Of a DNA stretch of 64,000 nt, positions 12,571-24,420 are shown piece after piece; the first letter of the stretch is position 1, and each line of letters opens with the position of its first letter. The DNA comes from Stomorhina lunata. Taxonomy: Eukaryota; Arthropoda; Insecta; Diptera; Rhiniidae. The notes under the pieces were generated by a model. The model had not been told where the DNA came from, searched no databases, and saw only the letters and a list, made by a program, of their open reading frames with translations. The stretch lies in contig OW121741.1 in the NCBI GenBank assembly GCA_933228675.1, forward strand, positions 131,205,290-131,269,289, written 5' to 3'. Made by a program: the position numbers and the translations under genes.

Positions 12571-13744
12571 ACATTAAATATTTTTAAATTTCCTGCCTAT
12601 TTTATGAATAATAAAATTTTATTTTATTTCTTTAATTTGACTGACATTTAACGAATGTTTTCAATCGCTTAATAAGAATCTTAATGGCTTCTGATTATAA
12701 AAGTTTATAATTTATTTCTGAACAAATGATGCAATACAAAGCTTTAAGCTGCGCCAAGTCGGGTGCCAACATGATGAGATCTACAGACAGGTGTGACAGT
12801 TGGAATGATACAAATGACAAATACCTAGACAGGATTTCAATTCAACAAACGACCTTTAAAATTTTAGCCATATATAGAATATAAATAGGGGTTTGGAAGT
12901 GCAACTAATAACAAAATAATTTTGTCATAAATATTAGAAGAACTTTATTTAACAGCTGTTAAAATAAAAAATCTTACAAATTGTTTTAAATTTTAAATAC
13001 TTTAATTATTACCTACTCATGTATATTTTGTGGTTTCGGTATCTAAAGCCAAGTGTCAATGCCAAGGTTAATGCAATTAAAAAATCTTACAATATCTCAG
13101 TTAAATAAAACAAATACTAGAAAATATAAAAAAACCAAAATTAAATAAAGAATTTTGTATTAAAAAACTCTCAGACAAGTACGAAAAAAGAAGACAATAC
13201 AATTATTGTACTATTTGTATTGTCATAAAAGTTTGTCATACACTTGACACACAAAGAGTTACCCAGCCAACACAAAATATAAATATGAATAAATTTCCCA
13301 ACCTGCAATTCGTTATTTCAAATTGTACCTCAAAGACTAAATTTTATTTTCTTAACATTCGTTATAATATGACGAACTTTAAACTATAATCTTTATGTTT
13401 GCTGGGTCATTTATAAAATTGCTCACATACTTTTTATGTCATTGTAGAGCATTTAATTCTACATAAAAACTTTTTATATTTCACTTTAATTTAATTTTTT
13501 GTTCAATTTTTTTAAATTTCTTTTTAAATGGCTCATTAACGACTGGCGATTGTTTGTTTCAAATGGAAAACAAGGCATTAATTGTTAAACAAAAAATTTA
13601 AATTTTTAAATGCAATTTTTATATAACAAATACAAACTTATTTTAAATTAGTAAAAAGAATTCCAATAAAATTTGAAAGGAATTTATGACAAATTTAAAT
13701 TGAACGCTTTGACGTCGTTTTCAAAACAAACGTTTTATCTTTTA
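12571..13744. other. AT-rich spacer
   Basis: Mostly AT-rich unique DNA. A less AT-rich patch at about 12740-12850 contains no long open frame and no RNA fold I can support. Confidence 0.65.
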
Positions 13745-15640
13745 AGTACTAAAAATGACATTAGTAAATTTGTTTAAATTTCTCTAAAGTTAAAACTTGG
13801 TAACAAACGTTTAGTACTAAAAATCTTTTTAGTACTTAAAAAAGGCAAGACATTTATTTGTACTTAAAATTTCTAACGAAAATTGTTTGTACTTAAAATT
13901 TCTAAAGAAAATTTTTTGACTAAAAATTTCTAAAAAAAAAATTTTGTACTAAAAATTTTTAGAAAAAATTTTTTGTACTAAAAATTTTTAGAAAAAATTG
14001 TTTGTACTAAAATTTTTTAGAAAATATTGTTTGTACTAAAAATTTCTAAAGAAAATTGTTGTACTAAAAATTTCTAAAGGAAATTTTTGTATTAAAAATT
14101 TCTAAAGAAAATTTTTGTACTAAAAATTTCTAAAGAAAATTTTTGTGCTAAAAATTTATAAAAAAAATGTTTTGTTCTTAAAATTATATTAGTAAATTTT
14201 TTGTACTAAAAATTCTTTTGATAAATTTTGTATACTTAAAATTCTGTTAGTTAAATTTTTGTACTAAAAATTCTTTTTGTAAAGTTTTGGTACTAAAAAT
14301 TCTTCCAGTAAATTTTTTTGCTAAAAATTGTTCAGTAAATTTTTTGTACTAAAAATTCTTTTGGAATTTTTTTTTGGACTAAAAATTTTTTCTGTAAATT
14401 TTTTGTACTAAAGATTTAAAAAAAAAATTTGAACAAAAAATTTCTAAAGAAAATTTTTTGTACAAAAAATGTATAAAGTAAACTTTTTGTACTAAAAGTT
14501 TTTTTAGTAAATTTTTTGTACTGAAATTTTTTTTTTTAGTAAATTTTTTATACTCAAAATTCTTTCAGTAAATTTTTTGTAATAAAAATTCTTTCAGTAA
14601 ATTTTTTGTACTGAAAATTCTTTTAGTAAATTTTTGTTCTAACAATTCTTTCAGTAAATTTTTTGTTCTAAAAATTCTTTCAGTAAATTTTTTGTACTAA
14701 AAATTCTTTCAGTAAATTTTTTGTGCTAAAAATTCTTTCAGTAAATTTTTGGTACTAAAAATTCTTTCAGGAAATTTTTTGTACTAAAAATTCTTTCAGT
14801 TAATTTTTTTGTACTAAAAATTCATTAGAAAAATTTTTTGTACTAAAAATTCTTTTAGAAAATTTTTGTACTATAAATTCTTTTAGTAAATTTTTGTACT
14901 ATAAATTCTTTTAGTAAATATTTTGTTCTAAAAATTCTTTGGTAAATTTTTTGTACTAAAACTCTTTTGGTAAATTTTTTGTAGTAAAAATTCTTTCGGT
15001 AAATTATTTGTACTAAAAATTCTTTCTGTAAATATTTTGTACTAAAAATTTTTTCAGAAAATTTTTTTATACTAAAAATTCTGTCAGTAAATTTTTTGTG
15101 CTTAAAATTCTTTCAGTAAATTTTTTGTACTAAAAATTCTTTTGGTAAATTTTTTGTACTAAAAATTCTTTGGTAAATTTTTTGTACAAAAATTTGTAAA
15201 GAAAATTTGTAGTACTAAAAATTTATAAAGTAAATTTGTTATACTAAGAACTTTTAAAGTAAATGTTTTGTATTAAAAATTCGTAAAGCAATTTTTGTAC
15301 TAAAATTTGTTTTGATAAATTTTTTGTATAAAAGAAAAATTTTTGTACTAAAAATTTCTAAAGAAATTTTTGTGTACAAAAATTTATAAAACTTTTAAAG
15401 TAAATTTTTGTAAGTAATTTTTTGTACTAAAAATGTATAAAGAAAATTTTTTTGTATTAAATTTTTTTAGTAAATTTTTTCTACTTAAAATTTATAAAAT
15501 AAATTTTTGTACTAAAATTTATAAAGTAAATTTTTTTGTACTAAAAATTCTAAAAGTAAATTTTTTGTACTAAAATTCTTGTAGTTAATTTTTTGCGTTA
15601 AAGTTCTAAAAATCTGCCTAAAAATTTGTAAATATGACAT
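13745..15640. repeat. Minisatellite array A6, about 29-bp unit, core GTACT
   Basis: The left part (to about 14180) reads CTAAAGAAAATTTTTGTACTAAAAATTT. The larger right part is in the opposite sense, with TTCTTTCAGTAAA, TTTTTT, GTACT, AAAAA as the common unit. Indels are frequent, so this is an older or less homogenised array than A4 or A7. Confidence 0.9.
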
Positions 15641-17930
15641 TAAATGTTTAGTACTAAAAATTTGTTAAGTTTATTTTTAGTACTTAAAATCTGTTTAGTT
15701 AATTTTTAGCACTAAAAATTAGCTAAGACATTTTTTGAACTAAAAGTCTGTTTAGTAAATTTGTTTAATAAATTTTCAGTGCTAAAAGTTTCTTTAGTAA
15801 ATTTGTACTAAATTTTCTTTCGTTTTGTTTAAGTAAATTTTTGGTAGTAAATTTTTGGCCCTAAAAATGTCATGTTTTTTCGCTAAAATTTTCTTAAGTA
15901 AATTTTTGCTACAAAAATTATATTTCGTAAACTTTTGCTACAAAAATTTTCTTTCGTAAATTTTTCCCACTAAAATTTTCTTTAGTAAATTTTTGCTACA
16001 AAAATTTGATTGAGTCAATTTTGGCTACAAAAAATTTCTTTAATAAATTTCTGCTACAAAAATTAACTTTTGTAAATTTTTGCTACAAAAATTTTGTAAA
16101 ATAAATTTTTGCTACAAAAATGTTCTTTAGTAAACTTTTGCTACAAAACTGTTCTTTAAAAAATTTTTGCTGCAAAATTTGTGTTTAGTAAGTTTTTGCT
16201 ACAAAAGTTCTTTTTTGCTGAAAAAATTTTCTTTAGTAAATTTTTGCTACAAAAATTTTATTTAATAAAAAAATTTATATAGAAAATTTTTCGTAAATTT
16301 TTGCTACAAAAATTTTCTTATTAAAATTTTTCTACAAAAAGTTTTTTACTAAATTTTTTGCTACAAAAATTTTCTTTAGTAAATTTTTACTACAAACATT
16401 TTCTTAAGTAAATTTTGGATACGAATTTTTGATGTTAGTAAATTTTTGCTACAAAAATTTGGTTTAGTAAATTTTAGCTACAAAATTTTTCTTTAATAAA
16501 TTTTATTAAAAAACTTTTGCTACAAAAATTTGGTTTAGTAAATTTTTGCTACAAAAATTTTCTTTAGTAAATTTTTGCTACAAAAATTTTCTTTAGTAAA
16601 TTTTTGCTACAAAAATTTTCTTTAGTAAATTTTTGCTACAAAAATTTTCTTTAGTAAATTTTTGCTACAAAAATTTTATTTAGTAAATTTTTGATACGAA
16701 GATTTTCTTAAGTAAATTTTTGCTACAAAAATTTTCTTTAGTAAATTTTTGCTACAAAAATTTTCTTTAGTAAATTTTTGCTACAAAAATTTTCTTTAGT
16801 AAATTTTTGCTACAAAAATTTTCTTTAGTAAATTTTTGCTACAAAAATTTTCTTTAGTAAATTTTTGCTACAAAAATTTTCTTTAGTAAATTTTTGCTAC
16901 AAAAATTTTCTTTAGTAAATTTTTGCTACAAAAATTTTCTTTAGTAAATTTTTGCTACAAAAATTTTCTTTAGTAAATTTTTGCTACAAAAATTTTCTTT
17001 AGTAAATTTCTGCTACAAAAATTTTCTTTAGTAAATTTTTGCTACAAAAATTTTCTTTAGTAAATTTTTGCTACAAAAATTTTCTTTAGTAAATTTTTGC
17101 TACAAAAATTTTCTTTAGTAAATTTCTGCTACAAAAATTTTCTTCAGTAAATATTTGCTACAAAAATTTTCTTTAGTAAATTTTTGCTACAAAAATTTTC
17201 TTTAGTAAATTTTTGCTACAAAAATTTTCTTTAGTAAATTTTTGCTACAAAAATTTTCTTTACTAAATTTTTGCTACAAAAATTTTCTTTACTAAATTTT
17301 TGCTACAAAAATTTTCTTTACTAAATTTTTGCTACAAAAATTTTCTTTACTAAATTTTTGCTACAAAAATTTCATTAGTAAATTTTTGCTACAAAAATTT
17401 TCTTTAGTAAATTTTTGCTACAAAAATTTTCTTTAGTAAATTTTTGCTACAAAAATTTTATTTAGTAAATTTTTGCTACAAAAATTTTCTTTAGTAAATT
17501 TTTGCTACAAAAATTTTCTTAAGTAAATTTTTGCTACAAAAATTTTCTTTAGTAAATTTTTGCTACAAAAATTTTCTTTAGTAAATTTTTGCTACAAAAA
17601 TTTTCTTTAGTAAATTTTTGCTACAAAAATTTTCTTTAGTAAATTTTTGCTACAAAAATTTTATTTAGTAAATTTTTGCTACAAAAATTTTCTTTAGTAA
17701 ATTTTTGCTACAAAAATTTTCTTTAGTAAATTTTTGCTACGAAAATTTTCTTTAGTAAATTTTTGCTACAAAATTTTTTTTATTTAATTTTGGCTACAAA
17801 ATTTTTTTTATTTAATTTTGGCTACAAAAATGTTCTTTTGCTTCAAAAATTTTCTGTAGTAAATTTGATTAAATAAGTTTTGTTAAAAAAAAATTCTTTC
17901 ATAAATTTTTTTTACTTCAATTTTCTTTGG
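15641..17930 (-). repeat. Minisatellite array A7, 29-bp unit, core GCTAC
   Basis: Units follow TTTTCTTTAGTAAA, TTTTT, GCTAC, AAAAA. This is the 28-bp unit of A1 inverted, with one extra T in the run before CTTT. Between about 16550 and 17760 there are about 40 nearly identical units. Runs of single-base variants (TTTACTAAA at about 17260-17350) mark local spread of mutations. Confidence 0.95.
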
Positions 17931-19520
17931 TCAATTTGTTAAACAGTTTAAAATTGACTGAATTTATCATGTAATTAGCGTAACTCAGGCATGACATGTT
18001 AATCTAAAATTTGGATTCGAAATCTATAAATAAAATAGAAAACAACAACTTAATTATAAAAACAATAAAATCTAATTGTTAAAAAAAACTGTATTAAATT
18101 TTTTTTATCTTAGTTTTGTTTCTAATTCTCCCGCTAACATTCAAGGGTTAAAAGATGAGTCGAGGAGAGGTGACGTTCAATAAGAGAATGACGATCTAAA
18201 CAAAGATTCGAATGAGTAAATGACTAAATGATTGAATAAATGAATGAATGAATGACTGTTTGACTGACTGAGTAAATGAATTTAATGATTGTCATCATAT
18301 GAAACAATAAAATAAATTAAAATTAAATAGCGAATGTTTAAACGACCTGTTGATTAAACGTGTAGGAATTTCAAGATCATTAAATTATATTTTAAATATT
18401 GAAAATTTATTTTGCTCATGGATGTAAAATGGAAATTTATAAAGAAAACGATAATTAAATATTAAGTCAAATGTAAAGGAAAATTAATAAAGTTTTCAGT
18501 TTAAAAAGAAAATTTATCATGGAAAGTTCAAGGATAGAAATTTTAAAAATTGTAAGTGGATGTTTTTAAGTTTCCAAACTTGAGGTATTTAATGTTGAGA
18601 ATGTGTTGTGATTTTTTGGTCCTTCAAGACTTGTAATAGTCCCTGGTAATAGTGCCCTTTTTTGAATTCATATATTTAACCTAATTATTCACTTTTAAAT
18701 TTTATTTAAAAATTCTTTGAATATTTTTTATGATAGAAAATTAAATATTTATGACAATTATAGAAATTGTTTAAAATTAATAGCTCTCAATTTTATGCAA
18801 TTAACAAAAGGTGGGGCATAACGTGTAATTTTTGTACAATCATAAATAAATTTTTAATCACCAACTGAGTAGCAATAAAAATACAAATAAATCAAATACC
18901 AGCTAAACGGCAAACCACCCACTCTTCCATTCAGAAAAAATCAAATATCAAATAAAAAATTTCAAATAAAAATTTTTTTCAAAAAATATATTTGAAATCA
19001 AACAACAAAATTTGTTGAAAGTATGTCATTTAAAATTTATTTATTTACACGTTAATTGTTTAAATAAACGCTATAAAGGTGACAATTTGTGACATAAAAC
19101 AAATGCAAATTTAAAATTAATAACAATTTTTTTCTTTAAGTTTTTACACAATAAAAATATAATTATACAGTTTAAATGGTTAAAGGGAAGAAAAGGAGGA
19201 GGGGGAATCGACTTTGATAAATTTACAAAGTACAAAGTGTGATAATTAAATTGAAAATAATGAATAAAAAATTGTTTGGACTCAGCAAAAAAAATGTGTG
19301 CCAAATAAGTGTGAATAACTTGTAGCTCTGAAAAAAATACGAGTACTCAAAACAAAAAACGTAGTAGAAAAACCCCATTTAAGGCCCACCATAAAAAAAT
19401 TAAAACATAAATACCAGTTCAGCAATTTTAATTTTTTTATAATTGTTCGGCTATAATTAAACTTAAGCAAATAAAATTGAGGGCCAAGAAATAATAGAGT
19501 CATAAAAATAAGTTTGCCAT
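17931..19520. other. AT-rich spacer with ATGAATGA-type simple repeat
   Basis: Unique AT-rich DNA. At about 18208-18290 there is an imperfect tetranucleotide tract of ATGA/AATG/TGAC type. Two minus-strand open frames (19071-19304, 19282-19503) have AT-biased composition and no recognisable motif, so I do not call genes. Confidence 0.65.
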
Positions 19521-22500
19521 AGATTTCTAGTACTAAGAAAATTAAAAAGAAAATTTTTCGGAAACAAAAAATTAAATAAAATTTTTGAAAGCAAGAAATT
19601 TACTAAAGAAATTTTTTGGAAACAAAAAATTTACTAAATAAATTTTTTGGAGGCAAAATATTGCTAAAAAAAATTTTGGAAGCAAAAAAATTACTAAAGA
19701 AATTTTTTGAAACCAAAAAATTTACTAAAGAAAAATTTTGAAAGCAAGAAATTTAGTTGAGAAAATTTTTGGAAGCAATAAATTTATTACAAAAATTTTT
19801 CGAAGAAAAAAATTAACTAAAAAAAATTTTTGAAACAAAAAATTTACTAGCAAAATTTTTGTAAGCAAAAAATTGACCAAAGAAATTTTACGAAAGCAAA
19901 AAATTTACTAAAGAAATTTTTGAAACCAAAAAAATTTACTAAAGAAATTTTTGAAAGCAAAAAAATTTTACTAAAGAAATTTTTAAAAACCAACAAATTT
20001 ACAAAAATAATTTCCTTAAGAAATTTTTAAAAACCAAAAAATTTACTAAAAAAAAATTTGGAATCAAAAAATTTACTACAGAAATTTTCTGGAACCAAAA
20101 ATTTACTAAAAAAATTTTTGGAAGCAAAAAAAATTACTACAGAAATATTTAAGAAACAAAAAATTTACTAAAGAAATTTTTTGGAAGCAAAAAGAAAGAA
20201 ATTTTAATCGCCAAAATTTTATTAAAAAAGGTTTTAGTACCAAAAATTTACTAAGAAATTTTAAGCAACAAAAATTTACAAAAAATATTCTAGCACCAAA
20301 ATTTTACTGAAGAAATTTTTAGCACCAAAAGACATTTTTCGTTAGAAAATTTTAGCACCAAAAATTTACTTAAACATTTTTAGTACCAAAAATTTACTAA
20401 AAAAGTTTTTAGCACAAAAAATTTACTAAGGAAATTTTTATCATCAAAAATTTTATTAAGAAATTCTTAGCACCAAAGAAATTTTTAGTACAAAAAAGTA
20501 ACTAAACAAATTTCTATAATAAAATTTTAAGTACTAAAAATTTCCTGAGTAAGTTTTTGGTACCATTTTTGGTAACAAATAATTTTTTACTAAATTTTTT
20601 GGTTACAAAAAATTTCTTTTTGGTGCAAAATAGTTCTTTAATAAATTTTTGATATTAAAAATTTCTTTAGTAAATTTTTGGTGCTAAAAATTTATTTAGT
20701 AAATTTTTGGTGCTAAAAATTTCTTTTATAAATTTTTGGTACTAAAAATTTCTTTAGTAAATTTTTGGTACTAAAAATTTTTTGAATAAATTTTTGGTGA
20801 ATAAAATTATATAGTAAATTTTTGGGCCTTAAAATTTCTGTAGAAAATTTTTAATACTAGAAACATTTATAGTAAATTTTTGGTGCTAAAAATTTCTTTA
20901 GTAAATTTTTGGTGCTAAAAATTTCTTTGGTAAATTTTTGGTACTAAAAATTTCTTTGGTAAATTTTTGGTACTAAAAATTTCTTTGGTAAATTTTTGGT
21001 ACTAAAAATATCTTTGGTCAATTTTTGGTAGAAAAAATCTCTTTAGTAAATTTTTGGTACTAAAAATCCACTAAAGAAATTTTAAGTACCAAAAATTTAC
21101 TATGTTAATTTTTAGTACCAAAAATTTACAAGATTAATTTTTAGTACCGAAAATTTACAATATTTCTTTACATAAATTTTTGGTACTAAAAATTAGTATT
21201 GTAAATTTTTGGTACTAAAAATTAATATAGTAAATTTGTGGTACTTAAAATTTCTTTAGTGGATCTTTATTACCAAAAATTTACTAAAGACGTTTTTAAT
21301 ACCAAAAATTTACTAAAGATATTTTTAACACCTAAAATTTACTTAAGAAACTTTTTCTACCAAAAATTGACTTAAGATATTTTTAGTACCAAAAATTTAC
21401 CAAAGAAATTTTTGGCACCAAAAATTTACTAAAGAAATTTTTAGCCCAAAGAAGAAGTTTTTAGTACCAAAAGCTTACAAAAGAAATTTTTGTACTAAAA
21501 TTTAGTGGATTTTTGGTACTAAAAACTTCTTTAGAAAATTTTTGGTACTAAAAACTTCCTTAGTAAATTTTTGGTGCTAAAAATGTATTTAGTTAATTTT
21601 TGGAACTAAAAATTTCTTTAGAAAATTTTTGATTAAAAAATTTTTTGCAAATTTTTTGTGCTGAAAATTTCTTTAGTAAATTTTTGGTACTAAAATTTTT
21701 TTAGTAAGTTTTTTGTACTAAAAATTTCTTTAGTCAATTTCTGGTACTAAAAATTTCTTTAAAAAATTTTTGGTACTAAAAATTTCTGTAGTAAATTTTT
21801 GGTGCTAAGGATTTCTTTTGTAAGTTTTTGTGCAAAAAATTTCTGTACTAAATTTTTGGTGCTAAAAATTTGGTTACAAAATTTTAAAATTTTTCTAAAA
21901 ATAAAAATGTCTTTAGTAAATTTTTGGTACAAAAATTTTTTTAAATAAGTTTTTGGTGATTACTATAAATTTGTTTAGAAATTTTTGGGTACCAACAAAT
22001 TTTTTAAGTAAATTTTTGGTCCTAAAAATTTTTTAAGTAAATTTTTGTTCCTAAAAATTTCTTTAGTAAATTTTTGGTGCTAAAGATTTCTTTAGTAAAT
22101 TTTTGGTACTAAAATTTATTTAGTAAATTTTTGGTACTAAAATTTATTTAGTAAATTTTTGGTACTAAACCTTTTTTTAGTAAATTTTTGGTTTTAAATT
22201 TCTTTTATTGAAATTTTGGTGCTTAAAATTTTTTCAGTAAATTTTTGGTGCTAAAAATTTCTTTAGTTAATTTTTGGTTCTAAAACTGTCTTAGAAAATT
22301 TTTCTACAAAATGTGTCTTAGGAAATTTTTCTACTGAATTTGTCTTTGGAACTAAAGTTGTTTTAAAGAAATTGTAGCACTAAAATTTTCTTAAGTAAAT
22401 TTATAGTACTCAAATTATCCGAGTAAACTTTTGGTGCTCAAACTGTGATAAATAAATGTTTGAACACTGAAACAGAATTCAGTATATTTTAGTACTAAAA

Positions 22501-22560
22501 TTTTCCTTAGTGATATTTTAGTACTAAATTTTTTTTTTTTCATAAAATGTTTAGTACTAT
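19521..22560. repeat. Minisatellite array A8, mixed units with several orientation switches
   Basis: About 19540-20210 is a degenerate 31-bp GGAA(A/G)C form. About 20210-20540 has AGCACC or AGTACC cores in the forward sense. About 20560-21060 is inverted (GGTACTAAAAATTTCTTTAGTAAA), 21065-21500 is forward again, and 21500-22430 is inverted. The array is a mosaic of related units, fading out by about 22560. Confidence 0.9.
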
Positions 22561-23354
22561 TTACATGATTGCATTGAAGAAGATGTTCTTTATTTATTCG
22601 TGGCATTTATTTGTGGTCAACCTTAAAAAAATCTAAATATTTATCATTAGACTTAAGAAGATTTCGGTTAAAGTGGACATTCAAGCGTAAAATCTATTTA
22701 ACAAATATTTTTTAAAAACATTTTCTTCAATGATTTAAATGTTAAATACGTGAAGGTAAGCCATGGCAATGGAAATATATAAATATTTATTTATTAAAGA
22801 CAACAAATTGTAAAAAAAAATAATAAATAAAATAGCCACAAACAAAATAAAACAAAAATATTTTTGTTAAAAAATTGCCAAGAATTTTATTTGAAAATAT
22901 TGTTTGTCCCCTTGTCCAATAAATATTGACTTGACTTGACTTGACTTTAGTTGACTATTGTTAAAAACAGCTCATGTGCGAAATGGCTATGAAAATAATA
23001 AATTTTTATTTATTTATTTATTTCAAACAAGATATTTTGGTATGTAAGTTAAGTATTGAAATAAAAATACAACACAAAAATAAAATTGAAAAAAAAAAAT
23101 ATATTGAAATCAGTCAGTCACAGTAGAGACACACCCTATTAATGGCGAAAAATGGCAAAAAAACGGTATAAAACCGTCACAAGGTATGTGAGCGATGGAC
23201 GGACGGACAATGTTAGTGACTATAATGTCCATCCGTCCGTCTGTCTGTCAGTGTAATAAAAAATTTAACACAAAAAAATTTACAAAACAAATACAAAATT
23301 ATTGGTTTACATCTAAAACAATTTGGTACAAAAATTCAGATTTAACAAATATAT
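22561..23354. other. AT-rich spacer with TTGAC repeat and GGAC/GTCC inverted repeat
   Basis: Contains five consecutive TTGAC/TTGACT words at about 22928-22960. At 23194-23241, GATGGACGGACGGAC faces GTCCATCCGTCCGTC across an 18-base loop (two mismatches). The GTCC tract resembles the simple-repeat core of the fly elements further right. No gene is seen; the small plus-strand frame 23195-23380 covers this repeat. Confidence 0.6.
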
Positions 23355-24160
23355 TTGTACTTGCACCAAAAATTTACTAAAGAAACTTTTCGTACCAAAA
23401 ATTTACTAAATAAATTTATAGAACCAAAAATTTACTAAAGAAATTTTTGGTACTAAACATTTATTACAGACATTTTTTCTACTAAAAATTTTCTAAAGAA
23501 ATTTTTTCTACTAAAAATTTCCTAAAGAAATTTTTAGTACCAAAAATTTACTCAAGAAATTTTTAGTACCAAAAATTTACTAAATAAATTTTTAGTACCA
23601 AAAATTTACTAAAGAATTTTTTAGTACTAAAAATTTACTAAAGATTTTTTTAGTACTAAAAATTTACTAAAGCAATTTTTAGTACCAAAAATTTACTAAA
23701 GAAATTTTTGGTACTAAACATTTATTACAGAAATTTTTTGTACTAAAAATTTTATAAAAAAATTTTTTCCACTAAAAATTTTCTAAAGAAATTTTTAGTA
23801 CCAAAAATTTACTAAAGAAATTTTTAGTACCAAAAATTTACTAAAGAAATTTTTAGTACCAAAAATTTACTAAAGAAATTTTTAGTACCAAAAATTTACT
23901 AAAGAAATTTTTAGTACCAAAAATTTACTAAAGAAATTTTTAGTACCAAAAATTTACTAAAGAAATTTTTAGTACCAAAAATTTACTAAAGAAATTTTTA
24001 GTACCAAAAATTTACTAAAGAAATTTTTAGTACCAAAAATTTACTAAAGAAATTTTTAGTACCTTAAATTTTATTAAAAAAATTTTTTATAATAAAAATT
24101 TACTTAAGAAATTTTTCGTACCAAAAATTTACTAAATAAATTTTTAGAACCAAATGTTTT
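23355..24160 (+). repeat. Minisatellite array A9, 29-bp unit, core AGTACC
   Basis: Units follow AAAGAAA, TTTTT, AGTACC, AAAAA, TTTACT. At about 23790-24060 the copies are almost perfect, with a 29-bp period. Confidence 0.95.
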
Positions 24161-24420
24161 GGTACATAAATAAGTAGGAATTTTTTTAGTCATTTATTTT
24201 TTAAACATCGAATTCAAACATTTTAATTTTTTTTTAGTTCAACAAAATAGTTGTAAAAACAACAACATATATACAAACACATATAAACATTCAAATAACA
24301 TTAAATTGGAGGCAAAAAAAAATATATTGAAAAAACGTTTAACTTATAAAAAATAACAGCCACATAGTTTTGAAGAGCTCAGTGTTGGTCAGAGGTTAAA
24401 AGGTATTAAATTTCATTCAA
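24161..24420. other. Short AT-rich spacer
   Basis: Unique AT-rich sequence separating arrays A9 and A10; no feature recognised. Confidence 0.6.
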
